Assembly (NCBI GenBank): GCA_018208355.1
Contig: CP062796.1
Location: 1,706,494-1,770,493 of the forward strand
Length of the DNA: 64,000 nucleotides
DNA from: Candidatus Fermentithermobacillus carboniphilus
Lineage (GTDB): Bacteria; Bacillota; Sulfobacillia; Fermentithermobacillales; Fermentithermobacillaceae
Direction: 5' to 3'
The notes beneath the pieces are model-generated. The model was not told the origin of the DNA. It made no database searches and saw only the letters and a program-made list of their open reading frames with translations. A program made the position numbers and the translations under genes. Of the stretch, positions 41,862 to 49,657 are shown piece after piece; the stretch's first letter is position 1; every line of letters begins with the position of its first letter.

Positions 41862-43010
41862 TTACTTGTCACGCAATACCCACCAAAGTCCGAAAGCCGC
41901 CAGAAGACCCATCGCTCCGCCGAAGAAGAAAGGTGCTCTCGGGCCGTAAGCCTTCCAGAGAAACCCTGCCAGGGTCGATGCAGGAAAAAGTCCGATACCT
42001 ACCAGCGTGGCGTGCAACCCAATAAGAGTGGCCTTCTGGGCAGGAGGTGCGATGTCTGAAACCAGCGCCTTTTCCACTCCTTCGGTGAAACCGATATAGA
42101 GTCCGTAGGTCCCGAAGAGCGCCCACAGGGCCGAGGGAGATTTCACAAAGGCAAATCCCAGATAGACGAGACCGTATGCCAGGTACCCTAGCACGAGAAG
42201 GGTGCGCCTGCCTATGCGGTCTGAGAGCTTCCCTGCAGGATAGGAAACTGCCGTATATACCAGGTTATACGTCAGGTATAGGAGGATCACGGTGGAAGGC
42301 GAAACGCCTATATTTTCCGCCCGGAGCAGGAGAAACTGGTTCGACGAGTTCCCCAGGGTGAAAACAAAAGTCGCGATCAGAAATGCCCGGAGTCTCGGAT
42401 CGAGTGCCTTCCAGTTCAGAGACAGGTGGAACCCCTTATTTTCCCGGGGCGTGTAGCCCGGCTTTTCCCGGATTAAGAACAGACATGCAACTCCCAGGAC
42501 AGCAGGTATGACGGAGTAGAGAAACACCTTTGCGTAATCGCCTTTATAGCTCGTGACCAAGTAGTATGCCAGGATGATTCCTATGCTTGCCCCGAAGCTG
42601 TCCATCAACCTGTGAAGGCCGAAAGCCGCTCCTCTTTCTCCCTCATGTGAGGATTCGGCTATGAGGGCATCCCGCGGTGCGGTGCGGATTCCTTTCCCGA
42701 ACCGGTCCAGTATCCGCCCCCAGAGGACCATGTGCCAGGAGTTTGCAAAGACGAGGGACAACTTGCCCAGGGTCGAAAAGGAATATCCTCCTATGGCCAG
42801 TGGTTTACGTTTCCCTATCTTATCCGAGATTGCGCCCGAGAAGACTTTTAGGATGCTTGCAGTGCTTTCGGCGATTCCTTCGATAATTCCAACTATGGCC
42901 GGACTTGCTCCCAGCCGGGTGGTGAGAAAAAGTGGGAGCAACGGGTAGACCATTTCCGTGGATATGTCAGTCAAGAGACTCGTAAGGCCAGCGATTATGA
43001 TGTTGAACAT
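41862..43010 (-). CDS. MFS transporter
   Basis: A 382-residue major facilitator with about 12 helices. The N-terminal half has TDISTEMVYPLLPLFL and the loop 2-3 motif GAISDKIGKRKPLAIGGY. The central half repeats it as GKLSDRIGRRTLLVLGYL. GRILDRFGKGIRTAPRDALIAES is typical of a bacterial efflux subgroup. It lies 36 bp downstream of the ChrB-like gene and shares its operator-bearing promoter. Export of a toxic anion or drug is inferred from that context; the substrate is unknown. Confidence 0.87.
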   Translation of the reverse strand: MFNIIIAGLTSLLTDISTEMVYPLLPLFLTTRLGASPAIVGIIEGIAESTASILKVFSGAISDKIGKRKPLAIGGYSFSTLGKLSLVFANSWHMVLWGRILDRFGKGIRTAPRDALIAESSHEGERGAAFGLHRLMDSFGASIGIILAYYLVTSYKGDYAKVFLYSVIPAVLGVACLFLIREKPGYTPRENKGFHLSLNWKALDPRLRAFLIATFVFTLGNSSNQFLLLRAENIGVSPSTVILLYLTYNLVYTAVSYPAGKLSDRIGRRTLLVLGYLAYGLVYLGFAFVKSPSALWALFGTYGLYIGFTEGVEKALVSDIAPPAQKATLIGLHATLVGIGLFPASTLAGFLWKAYGPRAPFFFGGAMGLLAAFGLWWVLRDK

Positions 43011-43046
43011 GTGGTGTGGCTCCTCTCTATCTTAAAGCTTAGAGCG

Positions 43047-43586
43047 TCATTTGCTCTGTATTTCTCCTTCGGCCTGACAAATTCGGGAGGCGAATCCTTC
43101 CAGGGCCTCCTGGCATCGGAAGAGCATCGTCTCGGCCTCGTCTCGCATTGGGGCGCCGAAGAAGTCCCGCTTCTTAACCTTGGCCGCCCAGGCTGAAAGC
43201 CTTTGGAGGTTACCCTCGTTTTCTTCCAGTTCTGCAAAAATGAAGTTTTCAGCTTCGGTTTCTTTTTCGATTTCCTTGAGGAAGCTGAGACACTCTTCCA
43301 CAACCTCCCGGTACTCTAGGTCGCGCTCGGCATTGAAACGCGCCACGATCTTGCCGTCTTCGTTTTCATCGAGACCTTGTGCCGAAAAAAGTATGGACTC
43401 CCCGCCGTACTCAAGGATCTTTCTGGAAAACTCCTGGAATTTCTCCCTGTGTTCCGGGAAGTCCGGCAGGATGCATACGGAATTCTGAATGTACACGGCG
43501 CCTATCTCTCGCAGGCTCCGCCATAGAGCAACGCGGTACCTGGACGGTTCGGGAGGCATCTTGTAGACGAGTATGAGCCATTCCAC
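43047..43586 (-). CDS. ChrB N-terminal-domain-like protein
   Basis: A 179-residue soluble protein. The opening MEWLILVYKMPPEPSRYRVA, then LWRSLREIGAVYIQNSVCILP, is the pattern of the N-terminal domain of chromate-resistance protein ChrB. The rest is a Glu-rich helical region. In proteobacteria ChrB acts as a chromate-sensing regulator beside the ChrA exporter; here the partner is an MFS protein and the ChrB C-terminal domain is missing. It may be the regulator or a sensor for the operon; inference. GTG at 43586 has GGAGGG about 15 nt upstream, a long spacing. Two identical dyads lie upstream. Confidence 0.7.
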   Translation of the reverse strand: MEWLILVYKMPPEPSRYRVALWRSLREIGAVYIQNSVCILPDFPEHREKFQEFSRKILEYGGESILFSAQGLDENEDGKIVARFNAERDLEYREVVEECLSFLKEIEKETEAENFIFAELEENEGNLQRLSAWAAKVKKRDFFGAPMRDEAETMLFRCQEALEGFASRICQAEGEIQSK

Positions 43587-43615
43587 GACGAATAGATCAC
43601 TCCCTCCGCTTGGAT

Positions 43616-43667
43616 GTAACGACAGTTACTGTCGTGCCACACCACCTTATCATGTAACGGTCGTTAC
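43616..43667 (-). promoter_or_regulatory. Twin operator dyads upstream of the ChrB-like/MFS operon
   Basis: Two copies of GTAAC-N4-GTTAC occur at 43616-43629 and 43654-43667, with centres 38 bp apart (more than three helical turns). The left copy also sits in a longer inverted repeat, ACGACAG TTA CTGTCGT. One copy lies in the promoter spacer and the other about 15-30 bp past the -10, the arrangement expected of a repressor that senses the exported compound. Confidence 0.65.
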
Positions 43668-43672
43668 GTCAA
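43644..43672 (-). promoter_or_regulatory. Probable promoter of the ChrB-like/MFS operon
   Basis: On the minus strand TTGACG (43667-43672) is 17 nt before TAAGGT (43644-43649), which has an extended TGa. An operator dyad fills the spacer. Confidence 0.5.
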
Positions 43673-43726
43673 GATCTCGACGATTCCCATCAGAAAAACG
43701 TCAAGGGCGCTGTACCCCCGCGGCGA

Positions 43727-43765
43727 GATGAAAACCCAAGATGAAAACCCAAGATGAAAACCCAA
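43727..43765. repeat. Triple 13-bp tandem repeat
   Basis: GATGAAAACCCAA occurs three times head to tail without change, in the 293-bp gap between the ChrB-like operon and the adenosine-kinase-family gene. No reading frame or known site explains it. Confidence 0.9.
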
Positions 43766-43879
43766 TACGGGAGCACAACGCCCACTCGATCGACGCCCCT
43801 GCGACGTGTGTCTGTCTCAGACTCGAGTCTTGAAGCCCGAGCGGTTTCGGATTATAGGAGCTGTGCGATCGGCGTTTTT

Positions 43880-44368
43880 TCAGAGTTTGTATCCTATTTT
43901 TCTCAGAAACGAGTGCCTGGTGCTAATATCTTCCGGACCCTCGATGCCCTTCGGGGGATTGCCGTCTATGATCCCGACTATCCCTCTTCCCTGGTCCGTC
44001 TTTGCTACCACGACCTGCACAGGGTTTGCGGTGGCGCAGAAAATGCGGCAAACCTCCGGTACTGCCTTTATGTTATTCAAGACGTTGATGGGGAAACCGT
44101 TTTCCATGAAGATTATGAAAGCGTGTCCCGTACCCAATGCAAGGGCGTTTTTCTTCGCGAGTTCAATGAGTCTTTCGTCGTTGCCGGCGAAACGGACGAG
44201 GCAAGGGCCGCTGGCTTCGAGGAAGGCTATACCGAACTTGATCCCACCTCCTGCGTTGGCCATGGCCTCGTACAGATCCTCGACTGATTTGATGAAGTGA
44301 GACTGGCCTATTATGACGTTGAGGTTCTCAGGTTTTTCAATTGCGACTACTTCAAATTCCAGGGACAA
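43880..44368 (-). CDS. Adenosine-specific kinase family protein (DUF355)
   Basis: A 162-residue protein of the adenosine-specific kinase (PF04008) family, found in archaea and thermophilic bacteria. Family features are the opening VAIEKPENLNVIIGQSHFIK, GGGIKFGIAFLEASGPCLVR, ALGTGHAFIIFM and IFCATANPVQVVV with a closing GRGIVGIIDGNPP. Family members have been described as phosphorylating adenosine; the catalytic mechanism is poorly known. TTG at 44368 has AAAGGAGG eight bases upstream. It stands alone between two small operons. Confidence 0.82.
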   Translation of the reverse strand: MSLEFEVVAIEKPENLNVIIGQSHFIKSVEDLYEAMANAGGGIKFGIAFLEASGPCLVRFAGNDERLIELAKKNALALGTGHAFIIFMENGFPINVLNNIKAVPEVCRIFCATANPVQVVVAKTDQGRGIVGIIDGNPPKGIEGPEDISTRHSFLRKIGYKL

Positions 44369-44523
44369 GGAAGGTGCCTCCTTTCCTGCAATAGGTTTGA
44401 CCTTCGTGCCGACCCCAGACCGCGCTCACACCGGGCTTTGGTAAGTTCCCCACCTGAGCGTGACGGGTTGAGAGTTACATTTCTCACGAGCGGCCGGGTT
44501 TCCTTCCTTTGGGTAGACTTATC

Positions 44524-44997
44524 TCATCTTTGTGGTGGCCCTTTTTTCGCGATGTTCAGCGTTTTTTCTCCAGTCTCGAACACACCGTCACAGGTCAGGA
44601 GAGTGGCGCCTGTGATGGCCGAAAGATGCGCGGTTACGGCCTGGTTCGGCTGGAATTCGGGCCGGACGGCCAGGACTCTGGCTGTTTCTACGGCACATTC
44701 GTGGGTTAAAGCGGCGACTTCCAGGGGGAGTTGATGTAGCAAAGTAATGATGTCTTCCAGCGCAGCCGGGTCCTTCTTGACGACTTCCGAATAGACTGTC
44801 AAAAGTTCGTGGGCCGAGACGGTGACTTTGGACCCGCAATCGAGGCACTGGCGGAATACCCTTTCCAGGACTTCTCCACCTGGTTCTCCCAGAAGGTACG
44901 CCAGAAGGGCAGAAGCGTCGACCACAAAAGCGATGTTGTCGTCTTCCGCTTGTGCCGGAGGTCTCTCGCGGGATCGCCCGGTATCTTTACTCCACAT
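44524..44997 (-). CDS. PIN-domain protein (VapC-like), third acidic residue missing
   Basis: A 157-residue PIN-domain protein, the toxin-like partner of the AbrB gene it overlaps by 11 bp. The first Asp (D27 in FVVDASALLAYL), Glu64 (SAHELLTVY) and the last Asp (D137 in LLTCDGVF) are present. The third, normally an Asp-Ala at the start of the penultimate helix, is replaced by Asn118-Gln119 (FQPNQAVTAHLSA). RNase activity may therefore be weakened. The N-terminal 20 residues are hydrophilic and unlike VapC; a later start is possible. Confidence 0.78.
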   Translation of the reverse strand: MWSKDTGRSRERPPAQAEDDNIAFVVDASALLAYLLGEPGGEVLERVFRQCLDCGSKVTVSAHELLTVYSEVVKKDPAALEDIITLLHQLPLEVAALTHECAVETARVLAVRPEFQPNQAVTAHLSAITGATLLTCDGVFETGEKTLNIAKKGPPQR

Positions 44998-45217
44998 GGT
45001 CCGTACCGATTTCTTCCTCCCCGGTCTTCTCGTGCGGCTGGAGTCTTCTCAGGAATCCAAAACCCTGGCCGACGGGATCTTCCATCTCGGGTATAAATAT
45101 TATCTTGTTCCCGGAATCGTGTACCGCTAAAGACATGCCGGGCCTGAGCCCGAGTTTTTTGCGGAGGGCGGCGGGTATCACAACTTGCCCTCTGGCCGAA
45201 AGAGACACCTTATACAC
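44987..45217 (-). CDS. AbrB/SpoVT-family antitoxin-like protein
   Basis: A 76-residue protein with an N-terminal swapped-hairpin domain: VSLSARGQVVIPAALRKKLGLRPG followed by strands ending KIIFIP. Such proteins bind DNA as dimers and, next to PIN proteins, act as VapB-type antitoxins that repress their own operon. I chose the GTG at 45217 because GAGGT lies seven bases upstream; the in-frame GTG at 45226 overlaps that site. The C-terminal 30 residues are acidic and could cover the PIN active site. Confidence 0.85.
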   Translation of the reverse strand: MYKVSLSARGQVVIPAALRKKLGLRPGMSLAVHDSGNKIIFIPEMEDPVGQGFGFLRRLQPHEKTGEEEIGTDHVE

Positions 45218-45476
45218 CGAATCCACCTCGAAAAGAAAAGATCTTAAGCCAGGGCGACGGTACAGGAGTTATGCAAGGCCCCGGTCGCCTTCGCCGCTCA
45301 TAGTATGTGCAGGTGTTCGCCAAATCCTCCGGCATGTACGTTTGTGTAAATTCCTCCGAAACTGTGAAAGCTTGTTGAAAACAAGGTGTGTCTCGTGAAA
45401 ACATAGTATACGCGAGGCTTTCGAGTCGAGAAGTACAGTGGTCGTGTCAAAGAGATTTTTGCTCATGGAGGTGCAG

Positions 45477-45728
45477 ATGAGGATGGCAAATCATGAGGTT
45501 ACCGTGTATTCGACCCCTACCTGCCCTTGGTGCACTCGCGCCAAATCGTACCTGAAGGAACTGGGTATCCCGTTTGAAGAGAAGGATGTTTCCGTAGATA
45601 TTCAAGCTGCCAGGGAGATGGTGCGTATATCCGGCCAGATGGGAGTCCCGGTACTCGTCATCGATGGGAATGTTGTGGTCGGCTTCGATAAGAGAAGGAT
45701 AGACCAGCTTCTCTCGGATAGCGTTTAA
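45477..45728 (+). CDS. Glutaredoxin-like (NrdH/YruB-type) protein
   Basis: An 83-residue thioredoxin-fold reductant with CPWC at residues 16-19 (VYSTPTCPWCTRAKSYL), the cis-Pro segment MGVPVLVIDG and VVGFDKRRI at the end. Proteins of this size act as glutaredoxins fed by thioredoxin reductase. I chose the ATG at 45477 behind GGAGGTGCAG; ATGs at 45465 and 45483 are in the same frame. A strong terminator follows. Confidence 0.88.
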   Translation: MRMANHEVTVYSTPTCPWCTRAKSYLKELGIPFEEKDVSVDIQAAREMVRISGQMGVPVLVIDGNVVVGFDKRRIDQLLSDSV

Positions 45729-45784
45729 GAGTCAAAAGGAGAGAGCTTCTCGAGTTTTTCGGGCTGAAACCGCACCGTTCGTGC

Positions 45785-45830
45785 AAGGCGCCGGAAAGTC
45801 GCCGGAGCAAATTCCGGCGCCTTTTCGTTT
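45785..45830 (+). terminator. Strong intrinsic terminator after the glutaredoxin gene
   Basis: A perfect 12-bp stem (45785-45796 with 45812-45823; AAGGCGCCGGAA/TTCCGGCGCCTT), 15-nt loop, then TTTTCGTTTT. Confidence 0.88.
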
Positions 45831-45865
45831 TCCTAACACGGGCACTTTCAACCGGGGCAGAGCGA

Positions 45866-45878
45866 GACCGTGACGGTC
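45866..45878. promoter_or_regulatory. Palindrome upstream of the MATE gene
   Basis: GACCGT-G-ACGGTC is a perfect 6+1+6 palindrome. A TATAGT that could serve as -10 follows at 45917-45922, without a good -35. It may be an operator for the MATE exporter; the evidence is the symmetry alone. Confidence 0.3.
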
Positions 45879-45997
45879 CCGGGAGATGGTGCCGGGAGCT
45901 GGCGCGTCGAAGGAATTATAGTTTCTGGCACCGAAATACTTAACCTTCGAAGACAGAGAGACCGCGTCAAAAGGTCTTCTGGCCAATTCCCTCGGGG

Positions 45998-47458
45998 GTG
46001 TTGATTTTGGGCGATTTTGGCTCTGAAAAACCGCGGGTGAAAGAAAACGGAGACGGGGAGCAGGGGATTTCTCGCGAAAATATTGAGGCCAGATTGCCGG
46101 TACGCACCGTAACAGAATCGGAGGAAACGAAAACGCTCCTCAGGGCCACCTGGGCTCTGGCCTGGCCCGTAGTTCTCGAGCAGGCGCTGAGTATGGTGAG
46201 CCAGGTAGTCGATATGGCCATGGTCGGGAGGCTGGGGGCGGAATCTGTCGCCGCAATAGGTCTCAGCATGCAGCCGTTTTTCTTGATCAACGCGGTCTTC
46301 ATGGGGCTTTCAGTGGGGACCACTTCCCTCTGTGCGCGGGCCACAGGCGCGAAAAACAGGGAGGAAGCGGGGAAAGTCGCGGGCCAATCCATTGTGGTTG
46401 CGTTCATTTTCGGTGTAATTGTGAGCTACCTTGGATTTCTCAAATCCGATTGGATCATCGCTTTCATGAAGGCCGAAATCCCGGTGAGAGCTTTGGGGGC
46501 CTCTTACGTCAAGGCAATGATGCCGGGGATGCTCCTTTTCTTCGTGTTTACCGTGTCTACAGCTGCTCTCCGAGGAGCGGGTGACACCACGACCCCAATG
46601 CTGGTCAACCTGGGTATCAACGTGATCCACGTTTTTACCAATTACCTCCTGATCTTCGGCTATCTCGGGTTTCCAGCCCTGGGAGTGACGGGAGCCGGGA
46701 TATCCACTTCCATATCGCGGATTCTCGGAGGGGCCGCCATGCTCTATGTATTATCGAGACCCCGGGGGAAATTGACAGTGGACTGGAAGAAGACTGTCAG
46801 GGAATTCGATTGGGCGCTTTTCCGGAGGATCCTGAATATCGGTGTCCCTGCAGCGATGGAAAGGGTGCTGACATCGACCGGTCAGATAGCCTACGCGAGG
46901 CAGGTGGCCGGGCTTGGAACACAGGCCTACGCCGCCCATTCTCTGTCCCTCAACGTCGAGTCTTTCTCGTACATGCCGGGGATGGGGTTTGCAACGGCTG
47001 CGACGTCGCTGGTCGGGCAGAGGCTCGGAGCCAAGGACCCGTCGGGTGCCGAAAAAAGCGCTATCATTGCCACGAAGATGGCCGTCATGACCATGGGGTC
47101 CATGGGTCTTATGTTTTTCCTGTTTCCCGGGCAATTCCTGAGGATCTTCACTGACGACCCGGACATAATCGCAAGGGGTGTTCCGCTCCTCCGGATCGTA
47201 GCTTTTACCCAGATTCCCGAAGCTATCGGGTTCGTAATACCTGGAGCCCTAAGAGGAGCGGGAGATACGCGGATCGCCATGTACGTGACTGTAGCGGGCG
47301 TGTGGGTTGTGAGACTCGGGTTAACCTACCTCCTTATGGAGGTTTTCGGGCTTGGCCTGGCAGCTGCCTGGATCGCTATGTTTTCAGACTGGGTTGTCCG
47401 TTCGAGCCTTTACTGGATAAGGCTCAAGAGAGGGAAGTGGAAGGAGATTAAGGTATAA
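45998..47458 (+). CDS. MATE family efflux transporter
   Basis: A 486-residue MATE exporter with 12 expected helices in two related halves. Typical segments are LAWPVVLEQALSMVSQVVDMAMVGRLGAESVAAIG, split here as LAWPVVLEQ and MAMVGRLGAESVAAIG, and TAALRGAGDTTTPM with its second-half counterpart ALRGAGDTRIAM. About 45 hydrophilic residues precede helix 1, more than usual; the GTG at 45998, or a TTG shortly after, lies behind GGGGGTG. Export of drugs or toxic metabolites driven by Na+ or H+ is expected. Confidence 0.92.
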   Translation: MLILGDFGSEKPRVKENGDGEQGISRENIEARLPVRTVTESEETKTLLRATWALAWPVVLEQALSMVSQVVDMAMVGRLGAESVAAIGLSMQPFFLINAVFMGLSVGTTSLCARATGAKNREEAGKVAGQSIVVAFIFGVIVSYLGFLKSDWIIAFMKAEIPVRALGASYVKAMMPGMLLFFVFTVSTAALRGAGDTTTPMLVNLGINVIHVFTNYLLIFGYLGFPALGVTGAGISTSISRILGGAAMLYVLSRPRGKLTVDWKKTVREFDWALFRRILNIGVPAAMERVLTSTGQIAYARQVAGLGTQAYAAHSLSLNVESFSYMPGMGFATAATSLVGQRLGAKDPSGAEKSAIIATKMAVMTMGSMGLMFFLFPGQFLRIFTDDPDIIARGVPLLRIVAFTQIPEAIGFVIPGALRGAGDTRIAMYVTVAGVWVVRLGLTYLLMEVFGLGLAAAWIAMFSDWVVRSSLYWIRLKRGKWKEIKV

Positions 47459-47459
47459 G

Positions 47460-47485
47460 CGCCAGCCCTAAACGCCAGCCCCAAA
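47460..47485. repeat. 13-bp tandem repeat at the MATE/permease junction
   Basis: CGCCAGCCCTAAA is followed by CGCCAGCCCCAAA and a third, decayed copy. It lies between the converging stop codons of the MATE and amino-acid permease genes. Confidence 0.6.
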
Positions 47486-47487
47486 CG

Positions 47488-48966
47488 TTAGCCCGGAGGG
47501 ACTTCCCGGGAGACAAGACCGAAATAAGTCGCAAGAGCCAATCCGAGGCTCAAGGCTGTCCCCGCTGGGGTTGGGCTCTCGGCCCTGGGGCGTAAACCCG
47601 GAAGTACTTTTTGGAGCGCCGGATACCTCGTTGCCCGCTGTAACCCGTAAGCCGCCGTCAGGATGGCGAGCATAGACAGGCCGGCGTAGATGCCTACCCG
47701 CTGCTCAGGCATGGCCCAAAGGGTTCCGATGAAGGCTGTTATGAAGGCTGACGAGATGATGCTCAGGTACGGGTAAAAGGGGGCCTTGAACTCCGAATCT
47801 TTTGTAACCACCTTCCTCCACCTAACGTGTGACAGGGCGATGACAAGCCACACGAAAAGGAATCCGAAACTTGCTATCGACGTCACGTACAAGAACGCGC
47901 TGCCGGGAAACAGGTAATACAGCAATATTGAAAAGTATACGCTTATGGTGCTCGCGATCACCGCTCGGGAAGGGATCCCGGTTCGGGGGGAAGTGTACGC
48001 GAGTGCTCGCACCACCGTGCTTTCCAGTGCCAGGGAATAGAGCATCCTGGAACTCGTATAGATTCCCGCATTCAGGCTCGACAGGGCGGCAGTGAGGACT
48101 ACCACGTTCATGATGTCGGATGCCCTCGGGATCCCGAGGGCGTCGTAAGCCAGGACAAAGGGACTGCCCCGGAGGCCCGTTTCGTACCAGGGGATGATGC
48201 CCACTAGGATGGTCATGGAACCGACGTAGAGTATGAGAGTCCGGAGGGCGATACCTTTTACCGCCTGGGGTACGCTGGTTGCCGGGTCTTTTGTTTCTCC
48301 AGCAGCTACACCGATGACTTCAGTACCTCCGTAAGCGACCATAACGAGAGCCATGGCTCTGACCAGACCTCCGATGCCGTTGGGCGCGAAACCTCCCTGT
48401 CCGAGGTAGTTCCGTGTCCCTATGCCCGGATGTCCCGGGAAGCCCACGATAAGTGCAGCCCCGGTAAGTATGAAGAGAATTATGGCCAATACTTTAATGC
48501 TGGCAAACCAGAATTCGAAAGTACCGAAAGACTCGACTTTAGCCAGATTGACCAAGGTGAGGGCGATAACCATGCCTGCCGCGATGATAGGACTGACCGA
48601 GTGAGGGAACCAGCGGTCAAGGTATGTGGTGGCGGCAACCGTTTCGGCGGCCATTGTGCCCAGCCAGCTGAAGTAATACAACCAGCCCGTCAGAAATGCT
48701 ACGTAAGGACCCAGGGTCATATCGGCGTGTACCCGAAATGCCCCGGGAGCGGGTCTTGCTACCGTCATTTCGCCCAGAGCAAGCATGACGGCGAACATCA
48801 CTGCGCCCCCAAGAGCATAGGCCAAGATAATGGCGGGGCCTGCCAGGGACACTGTTGCGCCAGCGCCGAGGAACATTCCCACGCCGATTACGCCGCCGAT
48901 AGAAATCATAGAGAGCTGGTAAGACCGAAGCCCCCGCCTGAGGTTCTCTCTGGTCAAACCGTTCAC
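47488..48966 (-). CDS. Amino acid permease (APC superfamily)
   Basis: A 492-residue permease with 12 or more helices, of the AAT family (GabP/ProY/RocE-like). The first helix has SMISIGGVIGVGMFLGAG, followed by GEMTVARPAPGAFRVHAD, AYGGTEVIGVAAGETKDP and LSSLNAGIYTSSRMLYSLA, all standard. It imports an amino acid with protons; the amino acid cannot be read. It is transcribed away from the TPP riboswitch, with only 22 bp between its ATG and the aptamer. Confidence 0.92.
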   Translation of the reverse strand: MNGLTRENLRRGLRSYQLSMISIGGVIGVGMFLGAGATVSLAGPAIILAYALGGAVMFAVMLALGEMTVARPAPGAFRVHADMTLGPYVAFLTGWLYYFSWLGTMAAETVAATTYLDRWFPHSVSPIIAAGMVIALTLVNLAKVESFGTFEFWFASIKVLAIILFILTGAALIVGFPGHPGIGTRNYLGQGGFAPNGIGGLVRAMALVMVAYGGTEVIGVAAGETKDPATSVPQAVKGIALRTLILYVGSMTILVGIIPWYETGLRGSPFVLAYDALGIPRASDIMNVVVLTAALSSLNAGIYTSSRMLYSLALESTVVRALAYTSPRTGIPSRAVIASTISVYFSILLYYLFPGSAFLYVTSIASFGFLFVWLVIALSHVRWRKVVTKDSEFKAPFYPYLSIISSAFITAFIGTLWAMPEQRVGIYAGLSMLAILTAAYGLQRATRYPALQKVLPGLRPRAESPTPAGTALSLGLALATYFGLVSREVPPG

Positions 48967-48988
48967 CTCTGGTGTAATATATACCCAA

Positions 48989-49072
48989 ACGGGGAGCTGT
49001 TATTTAACGGCTGAGAAAGGGCTTGTAGCACCTGACCCTTGGAACCTGTGGGGTAATGCCCGCGTAGGGAAA
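48989..49072 (+). promoter_or_regulatory. TPP riboswitch (thi-box)
   Basis: The conserved elements are in order: ACGGGGAGC, GGCTGAGA at 49009-49016, then ACCTG with GGGTAATGCCCGCGTAGGGA at 49051-49070. It precedes thiT. A TAATAT at 48974-48979 may be the -10 of its promoter, overlapping the permease leader. Confidence 0.95.
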
Positions 49073-49085
49073 TCCAACGTCAGAT

Positions 49086-49109
49086 GCCGCACCCGTGTGC
49101 GGCTTTTTT
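49086..49109 (+). terminator. Riboswitch expression-platform terminator
   Basis: GCCGCA, a 6-nt loop, TGCGGC and six T. It follows the TPP aptamer by 13 nt, so TPP binding is expected to end transcription before thiT. Confidence 0.9.
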
Positions 49110-49141
49110 GTCGCCTCCCCGAAATACGGAGGGATCCTGAC

Positions 49142-49657
49142 ATGCGTGACAAAAAAGTATCTATACTGGTAGAAGGGGCTTTGATGGTTGCGGCTTCCTT
49201 CCTGTTGAGCCTCGTCAAGGTTTACGAGGCACCATACGGAGGGTCGGTCACTCTTGGCAGCATGGTACCCATCCTCATTTACTCTGCAAGGCATGGCGTA
49301 TACCCTGGACTTCTGGCCGGGGCTGTCGAAGGAATAGTTCAGTTAATCCTAGAACCGTACATCGTCCACCCGGTTCAGGTGGTATTGGATTATCCTCTTG
49401 CGTTCGGGCTTTTGGGTCTGGCGGGGCTTTTCCGCCAGCGGGTTATACTCGGGTCTTTCGTCGGTATCCTCGGCAGGTTCATTTCCCACTTCCTTTCCGG
49501 CGTGATCTTCTTCTCGCAGTACGCGCCAAAAGGTATGAGTCCCTATTTATATTCGCTCCTTTATAATGGCGCGTATCTTTTGCCTGAGTTCATCGTGTCG
49601 GCAGTCGTTTTGAGGGTGGTTCTTTACTCCTTTGTCAAGAAAAGCGCCAGCGCATGA
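49142..49657 (+). CDS. thiT: Thiamine ECF transporter S component ThiT
   Basis: A 171-residue membrane protein with six helices. Family segments are LVEGALMVAASFLLSLVKVY, GGSVTLGSMVPILIYSARHG, the thiamine-binding VVLDYPLAFGLLGLAG and GRFISHFLSGVIFF. It binds thiamine and needs EcfA/A'/T subunits encoded elsewhere. ATG at 49142 has GGAGGG eight bases upstream; an open GTG at 49097 lies within the riboswitch terminator and is rejected. Its stop overlaps thiN (ATGA). Confidence 0.94.
   Translation: MRDKKVSILVEGALMVAASFLLSLVKVYEAPYGGSVTLGSMVPILIYSARHGVYPGLLAGAVEGIVQLILEPYIVHPVQVVLDYPLAFGLLGLAGLFRQRVILGSFVGILGRFISHFLSGVIFFSQYAPKGMSPYLYSLLYNGAYLLPEFIVSAVVLRVVLYSFVKKSASA

Noticed and set aside
43754..44287. 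177-codon plus frame opposite the adenosine-kinase-family gene
   Set aside because: The minus frame shows DUF355 family segments and a good ribosome site; the plus frame starts inside the tandem repeat and has none.
45210..45466. Two short minus frames upstream of the AbrB gene
   Set aside because: No ribosome sites or family signs; region more likely holds promoters. A CTTGTT-gaa-AACAAG dyad at 45371-45385 was seen but is too small to interpret.
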